Of a stretch of 39,764 nucleotides of DNA, positions 31,989 to 39,198 are shown one piece after another; positions within the stretch are counted from its first letter, which is position 1; each line of letters starts with the position of its first letter. The stretch is from JAZDRH01 sp047470865. GTDB lineage: Bacteria; Pseudomonadota; Gammaproteobacteria; Pseudomonadales; Pseudomonadaceae. Where the stretch lies: the NCBI RefSeq assembly GCF_047470865.1, contig NZ_JAZDRH010000030.1, positions 1 to 39,764 of the forward strand. Direction: 5' to 3'. The notes below the pieces were generated by a model that was not told the DNA's origin, made no database searches, and saw only the letters and a program-made list of their open reading frames with translations. Both the position numbers and the translations under genes were made by a program.

Positions 31989-32990
31989 ATGCAGATTTCG
32001 GTAAATGAGTTTCTGACCCCACGTCAAATTATTGTTGATCAGGTCAGTCCGACCCGTGCCAAAATTACGCTTGAGCCTCTCGAGCGTGGTTTTGGACATA
32101 CTTTAGGCAATGCGTTAAGACGTATCCTGTTGTCTTCAATGCCCGGCTGTGCAGTGGTCGAAGTCGAAATCGACGGCGTGCTGCACGAGTACAGTGCTAT
32201 TGAAGGCGTGCAGGAAGATGTCATTGAAATCCTGTTGAACCTCAAAGGCCTTGCTGTGATTATGCACGGTCGTGATGAAGCAACGCTAAGCCTGAGCAAA
32301 AAAGGTCCAGGTGTAGTGACTGCTGCCGATATTCAGCTGGATCATGATGTTGAAATCGTCAATGGCGACCATGTTATTGCTAACTTGGGCGACAAAGGCC
32401 AACTGAACATGAAGTTACGCATTGCGCGTGGTCGCGGCTATGAGCCTGCTGATGCGCGTACTGCTGACGAAGACGAAAGTCGTAGTATCGGTCGTTTACA
32501 GATTGATGCGCTATTCAGTCCAGTTCGTCGTGTAGCCTACGTGGTGGAAAACGCCCGTGTTGAGCAACGCACTAACCTTGATAAGTTGATCATCGATCTT
32601 GAAACCAATGGCACTTTAGATCCAGAAGAAGCTATCCGTCGCAGCGCAACAATTCTGCAACAACAATTAGCGGCTTTCGTTGATCTACAAGGCGAGCCTC
32701 AAGTGGTTGAAGAGAAGCCGGAAGATGAGATTGATCCAATCTTATTACGTCCAGTGGATGATCTTGAGCTAACTGTTCGTTCGGCTAACTGCTTGAAAGC
32801 AGAAAGCATTTACTATATTGGTGACCTGATTCAGCGCACTGAAGTAGAACTGCTAAAAACGCCAAACTTGGGTAAAAAATCTTTAACTGAGATTAAAGAT
32901 GTTTTAGCTTCCCGCGGTTTGTCTCTAGGTATGCGTCTTGATAACTGGCCGCCTGCAAGTCTGAAGAAAGACGACAAGGCAATGGCCTAA
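31989..32990 (+). CDS. rpoA: DNA-directed RNA polymerase subunit alpha
   Basis: The alpha dimer nucleates RNA polymerase and its C-terminal domain binds UP elements and activators. The start at ATG 31989 gives MQISVNEFLTPRQI, the family N-terminus, and 333 residues; an upstream in-frame start would overlap rpsD. The N-terminal domain has LERGFGHTLGNALRRILLSS; the C-terminal domain (from about 245) has RSANCLKAESIYYIGDLIQR and TPNLGKKSLTEIKDVL. Confidence 0.98.
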   Translation: MQISVNEFLTPRQIIVDQVSPTRAKITLEPLERGFGHTLGNALRRILLSSMPGCAVVEVEIDGVLHEYSAIEGVQEDVIEILLNLKGLAVIMHGRDEATLSLSKKGPGVVTAADIQLDHDVEIVNGDHVIANLGDKGQLNMKLRIARGRGYEPADARTADEDESRSIGRLQIDALFSPVRRVAYVVENARVEQRTNLDKLIIDLETNGTLDPEEAIRRSATILQQQLAAFVDLQGEPQVVEEKPEDEIDPILLRPVDDLELTVRSANCLKAESIYYIGDLIQRTEVELLKTPNLGKKSLTEIKDVLASRGLSLGMRLDNWPPASLKKDDKAMA

Positions 32991-33035
32991 TCGTCATTAC
33001 CACTGAACCTAAAGAGTTTGGTAAGGAATTGAACC

Positions 33036-33422
33036 ATGCGTCATCGTAAAAGTGGCCGTCACCTTAGCCGTACCAGCGCGCATCGTAAAGCTATGTTTCA
33101 AAACATGGCAGTTTCTTTGTTTGAGCATGAGTTAATCAAAACGACTCTGCCTAAAGCAAAAGAACTACGTCGCGTTGCTGAGCCGCTAATTACACTAGCG
33201 AAAGAAGATAGCGTTGCTAACCGTCGCTTAGCCTTTGCTCGTACTCGCTCTAAACAAGCAGTTGGCAAACTATTCAATGATCTAGGCAAGCGTTACGCTG
33301 CTCGTCAAGGTGGTTACCTACGCATTTTAAAATGCGGTTTCCGTCCTGGTGACAACGCGCCTATGGCATACGTTGAACTAGTTGACCGTCCGGTTGCTGG
33401 TGAAGTAGAAGCTGCTGAATAA
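33036..33422 (+). CDS. rplQ: 50S ribosomal protein L17
   Basis: L17 lies near the tunnel exit on the 50S back. The 128-residue protein begins MRHRKSGRHLSRTSAHRKAM and ends in the conserved GGYLRILKCGFRPGDNAPMA plus an acidic tail. It is the last gene of the alpha operon and is followed by a strong terminator. Confidence 0.98.
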   Translation: MRHRKSGRHLSRTSAHRKAMFQNMAVSLFEHELIKTTLPKAKELRRVAEPLITLAKEDSVANRRLAFARTRSKQAVGKLFNDLGKRYAARQGGYLRILKCGFRPGDNAPMAYVELVDRPVAGEVEAAE

Positions 33423-33436
33423 GCACTTTTCTTTGA

Positions 33437-33466
33437 AAAAACCGAGCTTTATGCTCGGTTTTTTTA
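33437..33466 (+). terminator. Intrinsic terminator of the alpha operon
   Basis: AAAAAACCGAGC (33437-33448) pairs with GCTCGGTTTTTT after the loop TTTAT, giving a six-pair G+C core, extended A-T pairs and a run of seven T. Confidence 0.95.
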
Positions 33467-33549
33467 TGGATGCTGTTCACATTTAGTAAAAATCTATCGT
33501 TATATTTAACTTAATTGATTTTAACTCTCAATGACATCTTGTTACTGTG

Positions 33550-33567
33550 GATTTGTCTAAACAAATC
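33550..33567 (+). promoter_or_regulatory. Perfect inverted repeat in the katA leader
   Basis: GATTTGT (33550-33556) and ACAAATC (33561-33567) are exact complements around CTAA, three bases before the ribosome site GGAG (33571-33574) of katA. As RNA it would be a hairpin close to the start; as DNA it would be a dyad for a regulator. I see no clear OxyR site or promoter in the region 33467-33549. Confidence 0.45.
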
Positions 33568-33582
33568 CTCGGAGAAACTTCC

Positions 33583-35034
33583 ATGAGTGACAAGCGTAAA
33601 TTAACCAGCATTAATGGTGCTCCTGTTGCTAATAACCAAGATAGCTTAACTGTAGGTCCGCGTGGTCCAATGTTGCTACAAGATGTTTGGTTTCTAGAAA
33701 AACTTGCGCACTTTGATCGTGAAGTAATACCTGAGCGCCGTATGCATGCTAAAGGTTCAGGCGCATTCGGTACTTTTACCGTAACTAAAGACATTACTGA
33801 ATTTACTCGCGCTAACTTGTTTTCTAAAGTGGGTAAACAAACAGAGATGTTTGTGCGTTTTTCTACCGTAGCAGGTGAGCGTGGCGCTGCCGATGCCGAG
33901 CGCGATATTCGTGGCTTTGCTATGCGTTTTTATACTGAAGAAGGAAACTGGGATTTAGTAGGTAACAATACACCAGTCTTCTTTTTTCGAGACCCACTGA
34001 AATTTCCAGATTTAAACCATGCTGTTAAACGTGATCCACGTACAAACATGCGTAGTGCAACAAATAACTGGGACTTTTGGACACAATTACCAGAAGCCTT
34101 ACACCAAGTGACAGTGGTAATGAGTGATCGCGGTATTCCAGCTTCATATCGTCATATGCATGGTTTTGGTTCTCATACCTTTAGTTTTATTAATGCTAAA
34201 AATGAACGCTACTGGGTGAAGTTTCACTTAAAAACGCAGCAAGGTATTAAGAATTTAACAGATGCAGAAGCTGCGCAATTAGTGGGTAATGATCGCGAAA
34301 GTCATCAACGCGATTTATATGAGGCTATTGAGCGTAAAGACTTTCCAAAATGGACTATGTATGTGCAAATCATGCCAGAGGCGGATGCACAAAAAGTACC
34401 TTATCACCCGTTTGACTTAACTAAGGTTTGGCCTAAAGCAGACTACCCACTCATTGAAGTAGGCGAGTTTGAGTTAAATCGTAATCCTAATAACTATTTT
34501 GCCGATGTAGAGCAGGCTGCCTTTAATCCAGCCCACGTTGTTCCAGGTATTAGTTTTTCGCCTGACCGTATGCTGCAAGGGCGTTTATTCTCTTATGGTG
34601 ATGCACAGCGTTACCGCCTAGGTGTCAACCATTTTCAGATTCCTGTGAATACACCACGTTGCCCGTATCATGCATTTCACCGTGATGGCGCAATGCGAGT
34701 AGATGGTAACTATGGCAGCACTTCGCATTACGAACCTAATACGACAGGTGAATGGCAACAGCAGCCTGATTTTAGTGAGCCGCCATTAGCCGCTGAAGGT
34801 TCTATTGATCGCTTTGATTATTGGGAAACTGAGCCTGACTACTTTACTCAACCAGGCAACCTTTTCCGCTTGATGACACCAGAGCAGCAACAAGTGTTGT
34901 TTGATAATACAGCGCGCAATATGAATGGCGTGCCTGATGATATTAAGCGTCGTCATATTTGCCACTGTATGCAAGCTGACCGTGCTTACGGTATTGGTGT
35001 AGCTAAAGCCTTAGGTATTAGTCTAGATAAATAA
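33583..35034 (+). CDS. katA: Monofunctional haem catalase KatA
   Basis: Catalase converts hydrogen peroxide to water and oxygen. The start at ATG 33583 behind GGAG gives MSDKRKLTSINGAPV and 483 residues, the small-subunit (clade 3) type. The distal histidine is His55 in RRMHAKGSGAFG; the distal Asn lies in the GNNTPVFFFRDPLKFPD region; the proximal haem tyrosine is in RLFSYGDAQRYRLGVNH. No signal peptide is seen. In Pseudomonas katA also follows rplQ, but there bfr comes next; here sstT follows. The gene ends in a strong terminator. Confidence 0.97.
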   Translation: MSDKRKLTSINGAPVANNQDSLTVGPRGPMLLQDVWFLEKLAHFDREVIPERRMHAKGSGAFGTFTVTKDITEFTRANLFSKVGKQTEMFVRFSTVAGERGAADAERDIRGFAMRFYTEEGNWDLVGNNTPVFFFRDPLKFPDLNHAVKRDPRTNMRSATNNWDFWTQLPEALHQVTVVMSDRGIPASYRHMHGFGSHTFSFINAKNERYWVKFHLKTQQGIKNLTDAEAAQLVGNDRESHQRDLYEAIERKDFPKWTMYVQIMPEADAQKVPYHPFDLTKVWPKADYPLIEVGEFELNRNPNNYFADVEQAAFNPAHVVPGISFSPDRMLQGRLFSYGDAQRYRLGVNHFQIPVNTPRCPYHAFHRDGAMRVDGNYGSTSHYEPNTTGEWQQQPDFSEPPLAAEGSIDRFDYWETEPDYFTQPGNLFRLMTPEQQQVLFDNTARNMNGVPDDIKRRHICHCMQADRAYGIGVAKALGISLDK

Positions 35035-35048
35035 GACATAACCTAATT

Positions 35049-35096
35049 AAACACTGATTTTCTTGTAGTGTATTAGAGAAAATCAGTGTTTTTTTT
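35049..35096 (+). terminator. Intrinsic terminator after katA
   Basis: AAACACTGATTTTCT (35049-35063) is the exact complement of AGAAAATCAGTGTTT (35077-35091), with loop TGTAGTGTATTAG and a run of eight T (35089-35096). Confidence 0.92.
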
Positions 35097-35154
35097 ATTG
35101 GTTGAACAGGCTTATGGTATTCTAGGGTAATTTTTTTAGTGGGATAACCTAGGC

Positions 35155-36432
35155 ATGGCGCGGATTAATTACTGGCTACGGACGCTGTTAAATACCAGTT
35201 TAGTCTTACAAATCATTATTGGTTTATTGTTAGGCATTATTGCCGGCTTTTATTTGGAAGGCTATAAAAATGAATTTGAGTATCTAGGAAACCTTTTTGT
35301 TAGCGGATTAAAAGGTGCTGCGCCTATTCTTATTTTTATTTTATGTGTATCGGCTATTGCTAACCATCAAAAAGGCAGCAAGATTCATTTGAAATCCGTC
35401 TTAGCTCTTTACTTTATGGCTACTTTTTTAGCTGCCGTTGCTGCTGTTGCGGCAAGCTATCTATTTCCTACGACGATTAAATTAGTGGCAAATGCACAAC
35501 AGCTAGCGCCACCTTCTGGGCTTAGTGAAGTTTTAGGCAATTTAGTGGCAGCTATTTTTGTGAATCCTATTGAAGCATTATTAAAAGCTAACTTTATTGG
35601 TATTTTAGCTTGGGCTATTGCTTTAGGTATTGCTTTACGAAACGCGAGTGATACAACAAAAATCATCCTCAATGACTTATCAAATGGAGTGACTTTTGTT
35701 GTGCGTTTAGTTATCCGCATTGCGCCAGTAGGTGTAATGGGGATTGTTGCTTACACCATTATGGAAACAGGTACAGAAGGGCTGAAAGACTATGTCCACC
35801 TTCTCGTTGTGCTGTTGGGTTGTATGCTGTTTGTCGCTTTTGTCATTAATCCTATTCTTGTATTTGCAGTCACTAAGCAAAATCCTTATCCATTAGTTTG
35901 GCAATGTGTTCGTGAAAGTGGAATTACCGCCTTTTTTACCCGCAGTTCAGCTGCCAATGTGCCTGTAAATATGGCGCTATGCAAAAAAATGGGGCTACAC
36001 GAAGATACCTATTCTGTCACCATTCCATTAGGCGCAACCATTAACATGGGGGGCGCTGCTATTACCATTACTATTTTAACGTTAGCTGCTGTAAATACGA
36101 TTTATGCAACACCAGAGGCAATTGCTAATGGTAGCGCTAGCTTGTTTGGTGTGGTTAGTTTGCCAACTGCAATTCTATTGAGCTTTATTGCGGCTATTGG
36201 TGCGTGCGGTTCATCAGGCGTAGCTGGCGGCTCACTATTATTGATTCCACTGGCCTGTAGTATTTTTGGTATCTCCAACGATGTCGCTATGATGGTTGTG
36301 GGTGTAGGTGTGGCTATTGGAGTATTACAGGACTCTACAGAAACAGCATTAAACTCATCAACCGATGTACTCTTTACTGCGGCTGCTTGTATTGCCGCAG
36401 AACGCAAAAAGAGTTTAATTGCGGCTGAGTAA
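35155..36432 (+). CDS. sstT: Serine/threonine:sodium symporter SstT
   Basis: SstT takes up L-serine and L-threonine with sodium ions across the inner membrane. The 425-residue protein is hydrophobic throughout, with eight or nine membrane segments and two re-entrant loops expected for the DAACS family. Family motifs are TRSSAANVPVN (near residue 264), GATINMGGAAI (near 292), and GACGSSGVAGGS (near 351). The start IN-YWLRTLLNTSLVLQ region fits the family. It is probably transcribed alone: a terminator lies 59 bases upstream and a convergent gene downstream. No clear promoter was found. Confidence 0.93.
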   Translation: MARINYWLRTLLNTSLVLQIIIGLLLGIIAGFYLEGYKNEFEYLGNLFVSGLKGAAPILIFILCVSAIANHQKGSKIHLKSVLALYFMATFLAAVAAVAASYLFPTTIKLVANAQQLAPPSGLSEVLGNLVAAIFVNPIEALLKANFIGILAWAIALGIALRNASDTTKIILNDLSNGVTFVVRLVIRIAPVGVMGIVAYTIMETGTEGLKDYVHLLVVLLGCMLFVAFVINPILVFAVTKQNPYPLVWQCVRESGITAFFTRSSAANVPVNMALCKKMGLHEDTYSVTIPLGATINMGGAAITITILTLAAVNTIYATPEAIANGSASLFGVVSLPTAILLSFIAAIGACGSSGVAGGSLLLIPLACSIFGISNDVAMMVVGVGVAIGVLQDSTETALNSSTDVLFTAAACIAAERKKSLIAAE

Positions 36433-36442
36433 TTAATCAGAT

Positions 36443-36471
36443 TAGCAGCTAGTGGTTAGCATTAGCTGCTA
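36443..36471. terminator. Inverted repeat between convergent sstT and the membrane-protein gene
   Basis: TAGCAGCTA (36443-36451) and TAGCTGCTA (36463-36471) are exact complements around GTGGTTAGCAT. The right arm contains the stop codon of the minus-strand gene. There is no long T run on either side, so a weak two-way terminator is only a guess. Confidence 0.4.
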
Positions 36472-37173
36472 TAGAATAAATAGAACGATCAGCAAAAGAA
36501 TTAAGCCAATACGCAAACCTAAGCGGTAATCGGTTGGGGCTTTTTCCACATGTAAATGCTGCACAAAAATGGTTTCGCAGGCACCGTTGCCTGTATCGTT
36601 ACGTACAGTGCTACTGCCGCGAATTAAACGGCCATTCTCAAAACCATACTCAGCTAAGTAGCCTTTAATAGTGACTTGATCACCTATTTTAATATTGCGT
36701 AATCGTTTAACCATAGCTGGGTCATTGGTAATCAAATGGTTATTGCTGATATGTTCCATATTGAATTGACGCCAAATGCTATAGTCATCAGTGGATATAA
36801 AACAAGTGAAATCGCCGTTTCTAAAGGTGAGAGAACGATATAAGTTGTTTATTAAGTTGTCCCCAAAAACGACACATAAATCAACGGCTTTAAAATCATT
36901 ATCAATATCAGCCATATAGTGTTCACGTGGTTTACTCATGGAAACGACTAAGCCGTTAAGCTCGTATTGATAAAGCGGCTTCACGTAATAATTAGTTCGT
37001 TGGGTTTGTGCAATAAACTGTGTGGCCCCTGTCGGCAACTGGATAGGTTCTTGCTTCATCCTTGCCGTTGGCGTATTCGGCATGGGCCTTGGAATAAACA
37101 GGCTGAGTAATAGCGCCACTAAAATAATACTACTAGCTATTAAACGAAGGCGATGTTTTGTCCGTAAGTGCAT
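36469..37173 (-). CDS. Unknown membrane protein with a possible OB-like region
   Basis: I do not recognise this 234-residue protein. It has an N-terminal membrane segment (about 10-27, LIASSIILVALLLSLFI), a polar middle part of about 185 residues and a second membrane segment at the extreme C-terminus (about 216-234). The middle has GDQVTIKGYLAEYGFENGRL, which resembles a short beta-barrel strand pattern, and NDTGNGACETIFVQH with a cysteine; CVVFGDNL and FTCF give two more cysteines. It is preceded by AGGAAAG at a good distance. It follows ppa on the same strand after a terminator, with no room for its own promoter, so read-through is likely. Confidence 0.7.
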   Translation of the reverse strand: MHLRTKHRLRLIASSIILVALLLSLFIPRPMPNTPTARMKQEPIQLPTGATQFIAQTQRTNYYVKPLYQYELNGLVVSMSKPREHYMADIDNDFKAVDLCVVFGDNLINNLYRSLTFRNGDFTCFISTDDYSIWRQFNMEHISNNHLITNDPAMVKRLRNIKIGDQVTIKGYLAEYGFENGRLIRGSSTVRNDTGNGACETIFVQHLHVEKAPTDYRLGLRIGLILLLIVLFIL

Positions 37174-37185
37174 ATCTTTCCTAAT

Positions 37186-37213
37186 AAAAAACCCAGCAGT
37201 AGGCTGGGCTTTT
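37186..37213 (-). terminator. Intrinsic terminator after ppa (minus strand)
   Basis: Read on the minus strand, AAAAGCCCAGC pairs with GCTGGGTTTTTT around CTACT, followed by T residues (37186-37191 on the plus strand are A). It stands between ppa and the membrane-protein gene. Confidence 0.8.
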
Positions 37214-37229
37214 AAATGGCGGTGTGTAC

Positions 37230-37757
37230 TTATTTTTTAAAGTTAGCAACCGCTTCAGTGATAGCTTTTTCAGCGGCGGCTTTGCCTTCCCAGCCTTCTA
37301 CTTTAACCCATTTGCCTTTTTCTAGATCTTTGTAGTTCTCAAAAAAGTGTTTAATTTGTTCAAGTAGTAAAGCAGGTAGGTCGGTGTATTCCTTAACGTC
37401 AACATAAAGTTGGCTAAGTTTGTCATGCGGAACAGCAATAAGTTTAGCATCACCACCAGCTTCGTCAGTCATATTGAGTACGCCAACAGCACGAGCACGG
37501 ATAACAGCACCTGGTGCTACAGGATAAGGTGTAACTACTAATACATCTAATGGGTCGCCATCATCAGCCAAGGTATTTGGAATGTAGCCATAGTTCGCTG
37601 GGTAGAACATAGGCGTTGCCATAAAACGGTCAACCATTAGGCAGTCAGTTTCGTGGTCTACTTCGTATTTGATAGGTGCGTGATTAGCAGGAATTTCAAT
37701 AATCACGTTAATATCGTGTGGTAGTTCTTTTCCAGCGGGGATGTCATGGTAGCTCAT
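37230..37757 (-). CDS. ppa: Inorganic pyrophosphatase (family I)
   Basis: The enzyme splits pyrophosphate to phosphate and pulls biosynthetic reactions forward in the cytoplasm. The start at the ATG ending at 37757 gives MSYHDIPAGKELPHD and 175 residues, with GGAAAT upstream; a longer frame adds a hydrophobic leader that is not conserved and overlaps the promoter. The signature DDGDPLDV has the metal ligands Asp66, Asp68 and Asp71. A good promoter and a terminator flank it. Confidence 0.97.
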   Translation of the reverse strand: MSYHDIPAGKELPHDINVIIEIPANHAPIKYEVDHETDCLMVDRFMATPMFYPANYGYIPNTLADDGDPLDVLVVTPYPVAPGAVIRARAVGVLNMTDEAGGDAKLIAVPHDKLSQLYVDVKEYTDLPALLLEQIKHFFENYKDLEKGKWVKVEGWEGKAAAEKAITEAVANFKK

Positions 37758-37794
37758 GGTATATTTCCAAAAATAGAATGAAAAAGTGGCTAGC

Positions 37795-37823
37795 AGTATA
37801 AAAGCATTCACTAAGCTTGCCAA
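37795..37823 (-). promoter_or_regulatory. Sigma70 promoter of ppa
   Basis: On the minus strand TTGGCA (37818-37823) is followed after 17 bases by TATACT (37795-37800). The start would be near 37788, leaving about 30 bases before the ATG. No other candidate in the 82-base gap is as good. Confidence 0.75.
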
Positions 37824-37839
37824 ACATAAGGCAGGTTAT

Positions 37840-38271
37840 TTATTGCGTCAGTAAAATCAGTTTGCCACTGTCAGGAAAATAAATATTATCAGGTGCATTA
37901 CTTGGGTCGTAAAAGCCAATATTATGTTTGGCTGCAAGCACCGTAACAGCTTCATGTGCTTTCTCGGCAAGGCTCCAAGCAAAAGCGCCATAAATAAGAT
38001 GCTTACCAATAGAATAATCAGTGATATAGGCATCGTGGCCCTGATCATCCAGTTGCTCCATTAAATCTTCATCCGTAAATGGACCGTTCATGGCAGGAAA
38101 GGTTGTGATAAGTTCTATAAAGAAATTATTCAAATTTTGGTTAGGGCAAACAACTGGGTCATCATAATTATGATCTTCTGCCCATTGTGTTTGTTGTTGG
38201 TACCATTGATCGAACGCTTGCTTAGTTTTAGGTGCAGCTTCAGAGTCAAACACCATAATGTCGTAGCTCAT
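37840..38271 (-). CDS. Conserved small protein of unknown function
   Basis: I do not know the function. The 143-residue protein begins MSYDIMVFDSEAAPKTKQAF and has no signal peptide or membrane segment. It is acidic and rich in aromatic residues, with DQWYQQQTQWAEDHNYDDP (about 21-39) and TFPAMNGPF (57-65). I have a memory of similar short proteins starting MSYDLMVFDP in many bacteria, found singly or near toxin-related genes, but cannot assign a role. A ribosome site AGGA and an extended -10 TGTTATAAC (minus strand of 38293-38301) precede it. Confidence 0.75.
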   Translation of the reverse strand: MSYDIMVFDSEAAPKTKQAFDQWYQQQTQWAEDHNYDDPVVCPNQNLNNFFIELITTFPAMNGPFTDEDLMEQLDDQGHDAYITDYSIGKHLIYGAFAWSLAEKAHEAVTVLAAKHNIGFYDPSNAPDNIYFPDSGKLILLTQ

Positions 38272-38343
38272 AACAGTCCTTTTTATTTCGCGGTTATAAC
38301 ATACAGAGCAATCAAGCTCAGTGTATTGGGCCTGTAAAACAAT

Positions 38344-38709
38344 TTAGTGAACTTGCGTCATCCATAATGAGTTTTGTGTAGTACTGAAAAGGCTAGGTGA
38401 TGTAAAGTCGATTCCTTGAGTATTAGCATAAATATTGAGTAATTTAGGTGTGACCCTATCTGCTATTTTGCGCTGCAGATAATAACGGGTGTCTTCAAAC
38501 GCTAAAAGCGCACCTTGCTCATAAAAATTCCATTTACCTTCTTTCATAGCGCGCACAACACGTTGCGTTTTTCCTGCGGTTACTACCGTCATTTCAAACA
38601 GTGGAAATTCATCTTCAATCACACGAAAAAGGACATAGTCAGATTGTGTGGCATGGCTAATACAATGTAGTAAAGAATGCCAACCATCCATTAGATTGGA
38701 GATAAACAC
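38344..38709 (-). CDS. Unknown protein, probably cut at the 5' end by an insertion sequence
   Basis: I do not recognise this 121-residue protein. The reading frame opens with GTG (38707-38709) that touches the edge of the decayed transposon, with no ribosome site. An in-frame ATG at 38689-38691 gives 115 residues, also without a good ribosome site. The middle part (WHSLLHCISHATQSDYVLF, FPLFEMTVVTAGKTQRVVRA) looks like a folded alpha/beta domain, with no membrane segment. The first native codons may have been lost. It ends 72 bases before the next minus-strand gene. Confidence 0.55.
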   Translation of the reverse strand: MFISNLMDGWHSLLHCISHATQSDYVLFRVIEDEFPLFEMTVVTAGKTQRVVRAMKEGKWNFYEQGALLAFEDTRYYLQRKIADRVTPKLLNIYANTQGIDFTSPSLFSTTQNSLWMTQVH

Positions 38710-38745
38710 GGTAATCTTATTAATAACTGAAGATAAAAGTAGAAG

Positions 38746-39198
38746 TTAAGCGGCCAGTGGTGGTTTACCTTTATTCGCTTGATGTGGTCTTTCATAATTG
38801 TAATGCCACAACCACTCAGTGGCATAATCTTGTACTTCTTCCAATGTGTCAAATAAATGCTTACTGAGCCAACTATAACGAATTGTACTATTATAACGTT
38901 CAACGTAAGCATTCTGTTGTGGATTCTATAGCTGAATATATTCAATCCGAATATTGTGTTTCGCTGCCCAATTCATAAATTCATGACTTATAAATTCTGG
39001 TCCATTACCGCATCGGATTACAGAAGGTTTTTCACGCCACTCCAGCAGCTGAGTGAGTGTACGAATTACTCGTACAGATGACGATAATCATCAATCACAT
39101 TGAATAAACAAAACTTCCGACCATCACCAAGTTGAGCATGCATAAAATCTAAGGACCAAACCTGATTTTCCTTGATCGGCTCTTTTAAGGGGAGAAGG
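38746..39198 (-). pseudogene. Decayed IS3-family transposase (orfB, integrase core)
   Basis: Translating the minus strand gives PLKEPIKENQVWSLDFMHAQ, then CLFNVIDDYRH in one frame, and from about 39081 VIRTLTQLLEWREKPSVIRC, GNGPEF, NPQQNAYVERYN and WLWHYNYERPHQANKGKPPL in another. This is the C-terminal half of an IS3-type orfB (IS3/IS51-like). The frame breaks near 39070-39081, where about fifteen residues are missing after DDY; an in-frame TAG lies at 38926-38928 (IQL-stop-NPQQN). The second catalytic Asp of the DDE triad is Gly (CGNGPE). orfA and the N-terminal half of orfB are absent. It cannot be active. Confidence 0.88.

Noticed and set aside
33467..33549. OxyR box upstream of katA
   Set aside because: I could not find the spaced ATAG/CTAT tetranucleotides; only one CTAT is present.
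33547..33582. Upstream in-frame start of katA
   Set aside because: It begins in the inverted repeat without a ribosome site; ATG 33583 has GGAG at the right distance.
37230..37823. Longer ppa with a hydrophobic N-terminal extension
   Set aside because: The extra 22 residues are not part of the family, and the extension covers the ppa promoter; MSYHDIPAG is the normal start.
38691..38945. An 84-codon minus-strand frame in the transposase remnant
   Set aside because: It is a shadow frame; the transposase match is in another frame of the same strand.
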